This document shows positions 26,375 to 35,047 of a stretch of 64,000 nt of DNA, piece after piece (the stretch's first letter is position 1; the number at the start of each line of letters is the position of its first letter). Made by a program: the position numbers and the translations under genes. The stretch covers positions 62,001 to 126,000 of the forward strand of contig JACNGE010000006.1 of the NCBI GenBank assembly GCA_014384285.1, read 5' to 3'. The notes below the pieces were generated by a model that saw nothing but the letters and a program-made list of their open reading frames with translations, ran no database searches and was not told where the DNA came from. The stretch comes from Actinomycetota bacterium. Its GTDB lineage: Bacteria > Actinomycetota > Acidimicrobiia > Actinomarinales > Actinomarinaceae.

Positions 26375-27191
26375 CTACAAGATAAATAGATAGTAATACG
26401 AGAAGGACTCCAGCCCAGTTGAGGGTTGACAGTACTTCACCTGCATACGATATTCCTATTATTAAAGCAAAAATAGCTTCAAGACTTAACAATAAAGCTG
26501 CTGTTGAAGCATTTATCATTTTTTGTCCAAACAGCTGCAAATAAAAAGCTGCAAAATTAACTATGAATCCTAAAAATAATATTGGAAGAATAAATTCAAA
26601 TTTAAAATTAAATTCGCTAAATGTTACAAAAGGAAGACATAGTATTGCACCAACAAGTGACTGAATAAACATTAACTGAGAAATATTTTGATTCTTAATA
26701 TACCTCTCAACCATAACTATATGAAGAGCATATCCAGTCGCACAGATTAATGTGAAAAGGTTTCCAAACAACTGTTCGCTGCTATTACTAGCAATCAAAA
26801 AAATGCCTAAAAACCCAGTTAATGAAAATAGATAACTCTTTTTTGTTATTTCAGTTTGATTTATTAATTTAGAAAATATTGGTGTTAACACAATATAAAA
26901 ACCCGTAACTACTCCAGAGTTAATTGTTGAAGTTGTTACTAATCCTTGTGTTTGGGTTACATATCCAATCCACAGAAAAAAACCCATGAGCACACCTGGT
27001 TTCCAGCTAGCTTTTTTTGGTATTCCACCAGTGAAAAGAAATAATATAGCTGCTAGTCCATACCTCATGAATACAATGTTTAGAGGCGAGAAATCATTCA
27101 GTAAATCTTTGACAACAACAAACGTAGAACCAAAAAATAATGCCGATAACATCAATGAAGATATTGCCAATGTTTTTTTATTTTTAATCAT
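26364..27191 (-). CDS. EamA (DMT) family transporter
   Basis: A 275-residue protein with about ten membrane helices in two EamA repeats. The first contains FGSTFVVVKDLLNDFSPLNIVFMRYGLA, a classic EamA start; the second carries the duplicated signature near AALLLSLEAIFALIIG. Drug/metabolite transporters of this type export amino acids or other small metabolites. The substrate cannot be predicted. It is divergent from nth. Confidence 0.88.
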   Translation of the reverse strand: MIKNKKTLAISSLMLSALFFGSTFVVVKDLLNDFSPLNIVFMRYGLAAILFLFTGGIPKKASWKPGVLMGFFLWIGYVTQTQGLVTTSTINSGVVTGFYIVLTPIFSKLINQTEITKKSYLFSLTGFLGIFLIASNSSEQLFGNLFTLICATGYALHIVMVERYIKNQNISQLMFIQSLVGAILCLPFVTFSEFNFKFEFILPILFLGFIVNFAAFYLQLFGQKMINASTAALLLSLEAIFALIIGISYAGEVLSTLNWAGVLLVLLSIYLVVKE

Positions 27192-27219
27192 GTAATTTAA
27201 TGAAGATTAATATACAGTT

Positions 27220-27225
27220 TAAGAT
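27220..27225 (+). promoter_or_regulatory. Candidate -10 box (TAAGAT) of leaderless nth
   Basis: TAAGAT ends six bases before the nth ATG at 27232. There is no Shine-Dalgarno sequence. Confidence 0.45.
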
Positions 27226-27231
27226 AAATAT

Positions 27232-27879
27232 ATGAGCAATGAAATAAAAAAACTTGCTGCTAAATTTCAAAAATATCTTCGTGAAGAATATTCGGATATA
27301 AAAACAATACTGAAATTTAGATCACAATTTCAATTACTGGTGTCAATTGTGCTCTCAGCCCAAACTACAGATGAGAATGTAAATAAAGCAACTAAGGGAT
27401 TGTTTAAGGAGTACCCAAATGCAAAGTTACTTTCAGAAGCTAATTTGAAGGATATTGAGCGATTAGTTTTCTCAACAGGATTTTATAAAGTTAAATCAAA
27501 AAACATTCATTCTCTTTCAAAAGATTTAGTAAATAAATATAATTCAAGAATCCCTAAAACCATCGAGGAGCTTATTAAACTACCAGGGGTTGGCAGAAAA
27601 ACTGCTTCTGTCTTCTTAGCTGAAACATTCGACCAGCCAACTATTGCAGTTGATACTCATGTTTTAAGAGTTTCACACCGTTTGGGTTTTAGCACTAAAA
27701 GACATGATCCGATTCAAACAGAGAAAGAACTTAAATTACTTTTTCCTAAAACTTTCTGGAGATACCTATCAATGAGTTTTGTTCAGTTTGGAAGAGATAT
27801 ATGCAATGCTAAAAAACCTCTATGCAATGTATGTCAATTTAACAATTCATGCAAGTATTATCTTTCTGTTAATACCTAA
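27232..27879 (+). CDS. nth: Endonuclease III (DNA glycosylase/AP lyase)
   Basis: A 215-residue base-excision repair enzyme for oxidised pyrimidines. The helix-hairpin-helix LPGVGRKTASVFL includes the catalytic lysine, and AVDTHVLRVSHRLG the catalytic aspartate. The C-terminus has the [4Fe-4S] site in the canonical spacing C-x6-C-x2-C-x5-C (CNAKKPLCNVCQFNNSC). Length is typical. Confidence 0.95.
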   Translation: MSNEIKKLAAKFQKYLREEYSDIKTILKFRSQFQLLVSIVLSAQTTDENVNKATKGLFKEYPNAKLLSEANLKDIERLVFSTGFYKVKSKNIHSLSKDLVNKYNSRIPKTIEELIKLPGVGRKTASVFLAETFDQPTIAVDTHVLRVSHRLGFSTKRHDPIQTEKELKLLFPKTFWRYLSMSFVQFGRDICNAKKPLCNVCQFNNSCKYYLSVNT

Positions 27880-27886
27880 CTGTATA

Positions 27887-27892
27887 TATATT
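27887..27892 (+). promoter_or_regulatory. Candidate -10 box (TATATT) of leaderless ccdA
   Basis: TATATT ends six bases (TAACAT) before the ccdA ATG at 27899, with no Shine-Dalgarno sequence, although nth ends only seven bases before the box. Confidence 0.45.
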
Positions 27893-27898
27893 TAACAT

Positions 27899-28606
27899 AT
27901 GGAAGTTAATATTTTTCTAGCGTTTCTATTCGGAGCACTATCTTTTTTTTCACCATGCGTTTTACCTCTAGTACCAGGGTATTTAACTATATTCTCTGGA
28001 ACTGATAATTCTATACAAAGCAGGTTAAGAGGATCAATTGAATTTTGTCTAGGGTTCTCTATTGTTTTTATTTCCCTGGCCGCAATAGCATCATCTGTAG
28101 GCTCCTTTTTTACTAGAAACTCATCTACTTTAGGTATGGTAAGTGGTTTAATTATTATATTTTTTGGGACATTACTGCTATTTCCATCATTGAATATGAA
28201 GTATTTTTATTCTTCAAATTATGTTAATTTAAAAAAATATTCAACTTTTAAAAATTTTATACTGGGTTTAACTTTTGCATTTGGATTTACACCATGTATT
28301 GGACCTGTTTTAGGAGCATTGTTAACCCTTACATCCAATGCTGATACTTTAAATCGAGGAATTGGATTACTAGTTAGTTTTTCTATGGGACTATCGATAC
28401 CTTTTATTACTATTTCCATTTTATCTGGAAAGCTAAATCTCAGGAGTAGAGTCTTCGTCGTATTCCAGAAATATTCTTCAAAATTTTCAGGTATAGTTTT
28501 GATCTCAATCGGGATATTAATATTTACAGATAGAATGTATGTGTTAGCGTCATTTTTTCAAGATTTACTAATCGTATTGAATCTTGACTGGTTAAGTACA
28601 ATTTAA
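27899..28606 (+). CDS. CcdA-like thiol-disulfide membrane transporter
   Basis: A 235-residue, six-helix membrane protein. The two redox cysteines lie in the diagnostic FFSPCVLPLVPGY (helix 1) and GFTPCIGPVLGA (helix 4). CcdA carries electrons from cytoplasmic thioredoxin to extracytoplasmic thiol proteins, in cytochrome c maturation or disulfide repair. The other system II genes (resB, ccsA) are not nearby. The ygfZ-like gene follows two bases later. Confidence 0.9.
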   Translation: MEVNIFLAFLFGALSFFSPCVLPLVPGYLTIFSGTDNSIQSRLRGSIEFCLGFSIVFISLAAIASSVGSFFTRNSSTLGMVSGLIIIFFGTLLLFPSLNMKYFYSSNYVNLKKYSTFKNFILGLTFAFGFTPCIGPVLGALLTLTSNADTLNRGIGLLVSFSMGLSIPFITISILSGKLNLRSRVFVVFQKYSSKFSGIVLISIGILIFTDRMYVLASFFQDLLIVLNLDWLSTI

Positions 28607-28608
28607 GT

Positions 28609-29172
28609 ATGAATATTATAAAAACTTCTCATTCATTAAAAATTGATGGTGAAGAAGCAGTGAAATTTATCGAATCCTTAATATCAATTGACCCTGTAAA
28701 TGAAAAATATAAAACATCTTTTTTACTAAAACCAGATGGCAAAATAGCACACTGGTTTGTTATCTTGAGAGAAGATAGTAAATTATTTATTTATCAATCC
28801 CTAGAAGAGCTAACCAACATTAAAAAATCTCTTGAATTTTATAAAATAAGAACCGACTGTTCATTAGAAATTGTTGAAGATGAAACAAAATTAAACTTAA
28901 AAGTAGAAGAAGACACTTTTACATTCTCTAAGACAGATAATCATGGAAATTATACACCTTGGAGAGAGATGTCTATTATTTTAGAGCTTCCATTGCCCGA
29001 AATTATTTCTGAAGGACTTCTTCCCAATGAGACTAAGTGGTTAGACGTTACTGTTGATTTCAACAAAGGATGTTTCCTTGGACAAGAACAAGCTTCTCGA
29101 GTTAAGTTTAGAGGAAGACCAAGACGGCAACTCAAATCTATAGACGGTTCACAACAGTTTATAAGAATTTAA
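28609..29172 (+). CDS. YgfZ/GcvT-like folate-binding protein
   Basis: A 187-residue protein with the YgfZ hallmark KGCFLGQEQASRVKFRG (family KGC[YF]xGQE). E. coli YgfZ helps maintain certain Fe-S enzymes and depends on folate and that cysteine. This copy is much shorter than the 320-residue E. coli protein: it keeps the N-terminal GcvT-like domain and stops soon after the motif. It lies between ccdA and a small zinc-finger gene, probably one transcript. Confidence 0.85.
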   Translation: MNIIKTSHSLKIDGEEAVKFIESLISIDPVNEKYKTSFLLKPDGKIAHWFVILREDSKLFIYQSLEELTNIKKSLEFYKIRTDCSLEIVEDETKLNLKVEEDTFTFSKTDNHGNYTPWREMSIILELPLPEIISEGLLPNETKWLDVTVDFNKGCFLGQEQASRVKFRGRPRRQLKSIDGSQQFIRI

Positions 29173-29475
29173 ATGCAAAGATGTGACTACTGTGGGAGAT
29201 CTGTTTATAAGAATGTATCAGGAACATATGTTTTATGTTCAAGTAAATGTAAGAAAAAACATAAAAATAGAATCTATATGTCTGATTTAGAACAAAAAAT
29301 ACTTTCACTTATGGCAGATGGAATTACTGTAACTGAGATTGATTTAATTGTTGAGGATGATAAATTTGATATAGTTTCAGCTGTTAGAAGACTAGTTTAT
29401 TTTGACAAAATCCTTTTTAAAAAAACTAGAACAGAAATTAATTTATTAACAAGAATTTTTACAAAGAGAAAATAG
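29173..29475 (+). CDS. Small zinc-finger protein, unknown
   Basis: A 100-residue basic protein. The N-terminus has a C-x2-C...C-x3-C site (CDYCG...CSSKC), probably a zinc ribbon or treble clef. The rest, MSDLEQKILSLMADGITVTEIDLIV.., resembles a small helix-turn-helix. Together this suggests nucleic acid binding, as inference only. It abuts the ygfZ-like gene and overlaps the YczE-family gene on the other strand by 17 bases. Confidence 0.6.
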   Translation: MQRCDYCGRSVYKNVSGTYVLCSSKCKKKHKNRIYMSDLEQKILSLMADGITVTEIDLIVEDDKFDIVSAVRRLVYFDKILFKKTRTEINLLTRIFTKRK

Positions 29476-30061
29476 CGCCCTTATCAAATTTAGATAATGA
29501 ATATTGCACAATTGGCCCTACGGTCAAAACCATAACTATAGTCCCATATCCATAAGAACCCCCAAGCATTACACCTATTAAGAACGCAGTAAAGTCAATC
29601 CCAATTCTTGTTGCTCTAATACTCGGTCCTAATTTAGATATTCCAGTCATGATTCCATCTCTCGGACCAGGACCTAGCCCTGAACCTATGTAGATACCGA
29701 CACCAGTTGCAAAAACAATTGTGCCGAAATATAAATAAAAATGTTTTAGATAAGAGGCTTCTGGAGATGGTAAGTAAGTCATGGTGAGGTCGATCACATT
29801 TCCAATTGTTAGAATATTGATTATTGTTCCTATAAAGGGTACTTGTTTAAGAGGAATCCATCCAAGCAGTAAGATAAATCCCGTGATGACTCCTGCAAAT
29901 CCAATTTTAACGTTAATGACTTTACTAAAACCATCATGAAACACATCCCAAGAATTTAACCCTAAGTTTGCCTCAATTGTGAAAGCAAGGCCAAACCCAC
30001 AGAGGAATAAACCAAACATTAATTGGGGCAATCGTTTGAGAATTTCTAATTTATTCTTCAA
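29459..30061 (-). CDS. YczE/YyaS/YitT family membrane protein
   Basis: A 200-residue protein with about five membrane helices. The family signature is clear: FGLFLCGFGLAFTIEANLGLNSWDVFHDGFSK, and later GLGPGPRDGIMTGI. These proteins are widespread in Actinobacteria and Firmicutes, and their transport or regulatory role is not established. Its start overlaps the preceding minus-strand gene by 11 bases. Confidence 0.85.
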   Translation of the reverse strand: MKNKLEILKRLPQLMFGLFLCGFGLAFTIEANLGLNSWDVFHDGFSKVINVKIGFAGVITGFILLLGWIPLKQVPFIGTIINILTIGNVIDLTMTYLPSPEASYLKHFYLYFGTIVFATGVGIYIGSGLGPGPRDGIMTGISKLGPSIRATRIGIDFTAFLIGVMLGGSYGYGTIVMVLTVGPIVQYSLSKFDKGAIFSL

Positions 30062-30422
30062 TGAATAAGCTTTCTAATCTATTTACATATTCTGGACAGA
30101 GTTCATAAGTTGACTGGAACCTCATAATTGGTAGGAGCCTATCGTTAATAGTTACAACAATTCCATTTTCGTTGAGTACATTTTTAATTGATGTTAAAGA
30201 GCCTTGTTCGTTACCCCAAGTTTCGCTAGATTCACACACTTCTTTTCCAATAATGACTAGTTTTTCATCAGAAATGCTTTTAAGAGTATTTTCACTATCT
30301 GCAATTCTAATTTGTGAGATAAAATTTTCACCAAAAGATTCAACATCAGAATTTAATATCACGATAAAAAATATGATTAAAAATATAAATATTACGAAAC
30401 TTATAATTGGTAATTTCTTCAA
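30051..30422 (-). CDS. Membrane-anchored DUF732-like protein
   Basis: A 123-residue protein. A TTG start is followed by one membrane helix (about residues 6-27), then an extracytoplasmic domain FISQIRIADSENTLKSISDEKLVIIGKEVCES, ending in a second cysteine in YELCPEYVNRL. The pattern 'L...G..VC......YCP.Y' recalls DUF732, a small secreted domain of Actinobacteria, with the two cysteines perhaps bonded. The match is from memory and moderate. TAGAAT ends six bases before the TTG. Confidence 0.55.
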   Translation of the reverse strand: MKKLPIISFVIFIFLIIFFIVILNSDVESFGENFISQIRIADSENTLKSISDEKLVIIGKEVCESSETWGNEQGSLTSIKNVLNENGIVVTINDRLLPIMRFQSTYELCPEYVNRLESLFIEE

Positions 30423-30428
30423 GTTACC

Positions 30429-30434
30429 ATTCTA
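30429..30434 (-). promoter_or_regulatory. Candidate -10 box (TAGAAT) of leaderless DUF732-like gene
   Basis: On the minus strand TAGAAT ends six bases before the TTG start at 30422. It supports that TTG as the real start, because no other start codon in frame lies near. Confidence 0.4.
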
Positions 30435-30459
30435 CACTTGAGTATCTATTTAATTAAAG

Positions 30460-30541
30460 TACCCGGAGGGGGAGTCGAACCCCCACATCCGAAGATACTG
30501 GATTTTGAATCCAGCGCGTCTGCCAATTCCGCCATCCGGGC
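30460..30541 (-). tRNA. tRNA-Leu (anticodon CAA)
   Basis: An 82-nt type II tRNA on the minus strand. The acceptor stem GCCCGGA/TCCGGGT (first pair G-T), the anticodon arm CTGGA-TTCAAAA-TCCAG (anticodon CAA for UUG codons), a long variable arm and the T-arm loop TTCGACT are all complete. CCA is not encoded. TATAAT on the minus strand at 30554-30559 is a likely promoter. Confidence 0.95.
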
Positions 30542-30553
30542 TTATAACTTATG

Positions 30554-30559
30554 ATTATA
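30554..30559 (-). promoter_or_regulatory. Candidate -10 box (TATAAT) of tRNA-Leu(CAA)
   Basis: On the minus strand a consensus TATAAT lies 12 bases ahead of the mature tRNA 5' end, leaving a short 5' leader for RNase P. No strong -35 is seen. Confidence 0.4.
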
Positions 30560-30598
30560 TTTCATATTCAATCCAAAGAGAGAAAAATAAATTAAGTT

Positions 30599-30604
30599 TA
30601 CAAT
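30599..30604 (+). promoter_or_regulatory. Candidate -10 box (TACAAT) of leaderless polA
   Basis: TACAAT ends six bases (GAAAGC) before the polA ATG at 30611. The ATG inside the box (30602) reads only two further codons before a stop, so 30611 is the real start. Confidence 0.5.
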
Positions 30605-30610
30605 GAAAGC

Positions 30611-33112
30611 ATGATTGTTCTAATTGATGGATTCAGTATTGCATTTAGAGCTTTCTACGCATTACCCGAAACTCTTATGACTTCAAAAGGTACTCCAACA
30701 AATGTAATTCATGGCTTTATGTCTATGCTCAACAAGATAACTACTGATTATAATCTAGACCAAATTATTGTAACTTGGGATCTTCCAGGTAAGACTTTTA
30801 GAAATGAAATTTACGATGACTATAAAGCAAATAGATCATCAGCACCAGATAATTTCAATATTCAGATACCTCTGCTTCAAAATCTTTTAAATGTATTTAA
30901 CATACCTCAAGTTTCTAAAAAGGGTTTCGAAGCTGATGATGTTCTTGGTTCTCTATCCAAAACTTTAAATGAAAAAAATAAAAAAGTCTTAATTATTACA
31001 GGAGATAGAGATACATTCCAACTTATCTCTAAGAAAACAAATATTTTATATACAAAAAGGGGAATCTCCGATGTTGATTTAGTTGATGAAAAATTTTTTG
31101 TAAATAAATTCGGGTTTAAAACTAATCAATATGTTGAATATCTTGCCTTAAAAGGTGACCCATCCGATAATATTCCAGGACTTCCCGGCGTTGGTGAAAA
31201 AACTGCTACGAATCTATTAATTGAATTCAAAAGTATAAAAAATATATATAATAACTTGGATGATTTAACACCAAAAATTAAAAATTCATTTATAGAGAAT
31301 AAAGAAGTTCTAATGATGAGCAAAGAGCTTGCAAAAATTAGAACTGATTTAAAACTAGAAGTTCCCTCAACAAAAATAATAGAAACAATCTTTGAATCAG
31401 ATCTTATATTAAAGGAATCACAAAAAGAGGTTTCGGAGCTTGAGCTCAATAAATACATTAGAAAGTATAAAAATCAACAAGAAAGTGAAAATATATCTTT
31501 AAAAAATCCTGACATTGTTGATATTAATAAAGAGAACCTCCCGGATAAATCAATCATTTTCGAATTTGAGGAGAAACTTTATTTAGTATCAGATAAAATT
31601 GCTGGTAAATTAACCGATATAGATTTCAGTAATAAAGAATTTATTTCACTAACAACCCAAAATATTTTTAAAATATATCCAAAATTTTCTGATAACTCAA
31701 TCGTTGCTTATGATTGTTTAGTGTTCATACACGATCCAAATAAAAGACCAGATAATCTTCTTAACCTCTGTAAACATATCGAACAAGCAAATCTCTTGAC
31801 TAAGAAGTCATCAATAGAAGAATATTTAAATTTCTTGAGTCTAAATTATAAAAAAATTGTATCTGAAATAAAGTTGTTTGAGTCTGATAAAGACCTTATG
31901 AAGCTATATGCGGAATTAGATTATCCAATAATCTCTGTTCTCAATTCAATGCATGTTAAGGGTGTAAAAATTTCACAAAATAAAATAGAAGGATTATCTA
32001 AATTCATCACTAATGAAATAAATAACTATAGGGAAAAAATTCTACAAATAACAAAACAAGATTTTAATTTAAATTCCCCAAAGCAATTAGCGAAAGTTCT
32101 TTTTGAAGATTTGAATCTTCCGATTATTAAGAAAACACCTAAAGGAGCTCCGTCTACCGATGGATCGGTACTAGAGGAGTTATCAAAAACCTATGAGTTG
32201 CCAAAATATATACTGAAATATAGAGAATATGAAAAGATTAGGTCTACATATATCGAGGGGCTCAAAAGTGAAATCACCTCCAAAAATAGAGTTCACACAA
32301 CTTATAATCTTTTCGGGACTGCTACTGGAAGGCTTTCATCCGAAAAACCAAATCTACAAAATATACCTAATAAAACTGATGTTGGTCAAAAAATTCGTGA
32401 GTTTTTCGTTGCTGACAACAACCATCAATTTGTTATTTCAGATTATTCCCAAATTGAACTTAGAGTTTTAGCCCACCTAAGTTCCGATGAGAATATGATT
32501 AATATTTTAAAGTCAGTTGAATCAGATATACATACAGAAACTGCTTCTAGAATATTTGATATAAAAACTGATTCAGTAACCAAGGACATGAGACGGAAAG
32601 CAAAAGAAGTTAACTTTGGCCTTATTTATGGAATGGAAGCATTTGGTCTTTCACAAAGTTTAGATATCCCTAAGAGTGAAGCTCAAGATCTTATTAATGC
32701 CTACTTTTCACAATTTCCAAATATTAAAGGGTTTCTTGAGAGTATTGTGTCTGATGCCGAAAAGAATGGTTTTACTAAAACTCTTTATGGAAGAAAACGT
32801 AACATAAAAGAACTTAGCTCATCAAACTTTCAACTGAAAGCTATGGGAAAAAGGATTGCTATGAATGCACCCATTCAAGGAACTGCAGCAGACATTATGA
32901 AAATTGCGATGCTTAGAGTAAATGAAAAAATTGCAGAAATTGAATCAACAAATTTACTTCTCCAAATTCATGATGAAATAATTGTTCAAACACCAGAAAA
33001 ATATACTAAAAAAGTAATGAACATTGTAAAAGCTGAAATGGAAGCTGCGGCAAAGCTAAAAGTCCCATTATTTGTAAACATTAAATCCAGCAAAGATTTA
33101 TCAAATAATTAA
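30611..33112 (+). CDS. polA: DNA polymerase I
   Basis: An 833-residue protein with three regions. The N-terminal 5'-3' flap exonuclease (MIVLIDGFSIAFRAFYALP, VLIITGDRDTFQL, DNIPGLPGVGEKTA) is intact. The middle exonuclease-like region (about 290-450) has lost the DxE-type metal ligands, so there is no proofreading, as in mycobacterial PolA. The polymerase domain has SDYSQIELRVLAHLS near 610, KEVNFGLIYGMEAFGLS, and QIHDEI near 786. It acts in Okazaki fragment processing and repair. Confidence 0.96.
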   Translation: MIVLIDGFSIAFRAFYALPETLMTSKGTPTNVIHGFMSMLNKITTDYNLDQIIVTWDLPGKTFRNEIYDDYKANRSSAPDNFNIQIPLLQNLLNVFNIPQVSKKGFEADDVLGSLSKTLNEKNKKVLIITGDRDTFQLISKKTNILYTKRGISDVDLVDEKFFVNKFGFKTNQYVEYLALKGDPSDNIPGLPGVGEKTATNLLIEFKSIKNIYNNLDDLTPKIKNSFIENKEVLMMSKELAKIRTDLKLEVPSTKIIETIFESDLILKESQKEVSELELNKYIRKYKNQQESENISLKNPDIVDINKENLPDKSIIFEFEEKLYLVSDKIAGKLTDIDFSNKEFISLTTQNIFKIYPKFSDNSIVAYDCLVFIHDPNKRPDNLLNLCKHIEQANLLTKKSSIEEYLNFLSLNYKKIVSEIKLFESDKDLMKLYAELDYPIISVLNSMHVKGVKISQNKIEGLSKFITNEINNYREKILQITKQDFNLNSPKQLAKVLFEDLNLPIIKKTPKGAPSTDGSVLEELSKTYELPKYILKYREYEKIRSTYIEGLKSEITSKNRVHTTYNLFGTATGRLSSEKPNLQNIPNKTDVGQKIREFFVADNNHQFVISDYSQIELRVLAHLSSDENMINILKSVESDIHTETASRIFDIKTDSVTKDMRRKAKEVNFGLIYGMEAFGLSQSLDIPKSEAQDLINAYFSQFPNIKGFLESIVSDAEKNGFTKTLYGRKRNIKELSSSNFQLKAMGKRIAMNAPIQGTAADIMKIAMLRVNEKIAEIESTNLLLQIHDEIIVQTPEKYTKKVMNIVKAEMEAAAKLKVPLFVNIKSSKDLSNN

Positions 33113-33184
33113 TATTCGTTTGTAAAAACCATAGATATGTTATCCTAAAAGTCGAAAATAATATGATTGGAAAAACAAATTTAT

Positions 33185-34456
33185 ATGACAGATAACCAAG
33201 AGAAGGTAGTTGCGCCTTCAAACGTAGTTGAACTCCCTGACGACATTAAGCCAGAAGATTTTCCTGATCTACTTGAAAAAACACTCATAACCTTTAATGA
33301 TGGTGATGTTATTGAAGGAACCATTGTTCGCATTGACAGAAATGAAGTAATGGTAGATGTTGGTTATAAATCTGAAGGAGTGATACCTTCAAGAGAATTG
33401 TCAGTAAGAAAGTCAGTTAATCCTAAAGATTTAGTCAACGAAGGTGACAAAATCCAGGCTCTTGTTCTAGATAAAGAAGATGATGAAGGAAGACTTATAC
33501 TCTCAGTTAAAAGAGCAATTTACGAAAAGGCATGGGGAGATATCCAAAGAATTTCAGATAATGATGAGTCTGTTAAAGGTACTGTTATTGAAATTGTAAA
33601 GGGTGGATTAATAGTTGATATTGGAGTGAGAGGATTTTTGCCAGCTTCACTAATTGACGTAAGAAGGGTAAAAGAGCTTACATCATATATAGGTGAAGAA
33701 ATAGAGGCTAAAATTTTAGAACTTGATCGTCAAAGAAATAATATTGTACTTTCAAGAAAAGCTCATCTAGAAGAAGAGCAATCTGGAGAAAGACAAAGCT
33801 TTTTAGAAGATTTAGAGGTCGGAAATATTAAAGAAGGTAAAATTTCATCAATTGTCAACTTCGGTGCTTTTGTAGATATTGGTGGCATGGATGGTCTGGT
33901 ACATGTTTCAGAGTTGTCATGGCGCCATGTTGAAAATCCTAATGAAGTAGTAAAAGTTGGAGACACTGTAACTGTTAAAGTTCTTGAAATAGATAATGAT
34001 AAAGAACGCATATCACTTTCAATTAAACAAGTTACTGAAGACCCATGGTTAGATTTTGAACTTCAGTATAAGCAAGATGATATTGTTGATGGAGATGTTA
34101 CTAAAGTTGTACCCTTCGGTGCATTTGTTACCATAGGAAAAGGTGTAGAGGGATTGGTGCATGTATCCGAAATTTCAACAGATAAAGTAGATTCACCAGA
34201 ACTTGCACTAGCTATTGGACAAAAAGTAAAAATCAAAATTACTGAACTCGATATTCCAAAAAGAAGAGTCAACCTTTCTATAAAACAAGCTGATCCAAAC
34301 TGGAAAGATGTTGAAGAAAAAAAGAATGCTCCCAAGACACATTCAACGCAGTCTGAAGAAAAACAAGATCAAAAACGTCAAACTGTAGAAGGTGTTGATG
34401 AATCTTTAGAGAATATTCTTCAAGAATTAAAAGAAAGAGGAATAGGAAACTCCTAA
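33185..34456 (+). CDS. rpsA: 30S ribosomal protein S1
   Basis: The track starts at TTG 33167; ATG 33185 (MTDNQEKVV) fits better, giving 423 residues. Four S1 RNA-binding repeats: about residues 30-100 (GDVIEGTIVRIDRNEVMVDVG), 115-185, 200-270 (GAFVDIGGMDGLVHVSEL) and 285-355. A charged disordered tail follows. Repeats 3 and 4 are the strongest. There is no good Shine-Dalgarno sequence before either start; S1 genes elsewhere are autoregulated at weak start regions. A possible promoter is TTTGTA (33119) with TATCCT (33141). Confidence 0.95.
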   Translation: MTDNQEKVVAPSNVVELPDDIKPEDFPDLLEKTLITFNDGDVIEGTIVRIDRNEVMVDVGYKSEGVIPSRELSVRKSVNPKDLVNEGDKIQALVLDKEDDEGRLILSVKRAIYEKAWGDIQRISDNDESVKGTVIEIVKGGLIVDIGVRGFLPASLIDVRRVKELTSYIGEEIEAKILELDRQRNNIVLSRKAHLEEEQSGERQSFLEDLEVGNIKEGKISSIVNFGAFVDIGGMDGLVHVSELSWRHVENPNEVVKVGDTVTVKVLEIDNDKERISLSIKQVTEDPWLDFELQYKQDDIVDGDVTKVVPFGAFVTIGKGVEGLVHVSEISTDKVDSPELALAIGQKVKIKITELDIPKRRVNLSIKQADPNWKDVEEKKNAPKTHSTQSEEKQDQKRQTVEGVDESLENILQELKERGIGNS

Positions 34457-34473
34457 TAACTCCCAATATTCTT

Positions 34474-34479
34474 TAATGT
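34474..34479 (+). promoter_or_regulatory. Candidate -10 box (TAATGT) of leaderless coaE
   Basis: TAATGT ends seven bases before the coaE ATG at 34487. The box lies in the 30-base gap after rpsA. AAGAG just before the ATG is too close to act as a Shine-Dalgarno sequence. Confidence 0.3.
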
Positions 34480-34486
34480 TAAGAGT

Positions 34487-35047
34487 ATGAATCCTAAAGT
34501 ATATATAATCACAGGTCCCATAGGAAGTGGTAAATCAACTGTATGTGCATACCTCAAAAAAAAGGGAAACTTAACAAGTGATCTCGATATTATATCTAAT
34601 AATATTCTTGAAAGCCAAGAGTCGCTTCCTTTTTTAAAATCTAATTTTAAGAACTGTTTTACTGATGGAAAAATTAACAGAAAATTAATCGCTGAAATCG
34701 TTTTCAAAGATAAAGTAAAACTTAAAATTCTAGAAGAGTATCTGCATCCTTTAGTTTCTGAAGAAATAGCAAAAATTATTAATCATTCAGAAACTGATAT
34801 TTTTATTGAAGTATCAGCACCAAAAAATATACATAAGATCTATCCATCCTTAGTAATAATTGCTAATGAAGGAGTTAGGAGAGAAAGACTAAAAAATAGA
34901 GGTATGTCTCATAATGATATAGAAAATAGAATTAAAACTCAACCTAATGAAGAATGGTGGAGATCACTTGGTACCGTTATTGAAAATGACGAACTTAGTA
35001 AGTTAGAACAAAAATTAGACAATATTTTGAATTTAAATAATGAATAA
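34487..35047 (+). CDS. coaE: Dephospho-CoA kinase
   Basis: A 186-residue P-loop kinase for the last step of coenzyme A synthesis. The ATP loop GPIGSGKST is at residues 9-17, with SDLDIIS in the place of the family's 'DAD.I'. VIIANEGVRRERLKNRGM is the lid/arginine region. Between rpsA and uvrB, as in other Actinobacteria. It overlaps uvrB by eight bases. Confidence 0.9.
   Translation: MNPKVYIITGPIGSGKSTVCAYLKKKGNLTSDLDIISNNILESQESLPFLKSNFKNCFTDGKINRKLIAEIVFKDKVKLKILEEYLHPLVSEEIAKIINHSETDIFIEVSAPKNIHKIYPSLVIIANEGVRRERLKNRGMSHNDIENRIKTQPNEEWWRSLGTVIENDELSKLEQKLDNILNLNNE

Noticed and set aside
28219-28419. Minus-strand ORF inside ccdA and similar shadows elsewhere in the track
   Set aside because: All lie inside conserved genes on the other strand and have no motif, promoter or ribosome site.
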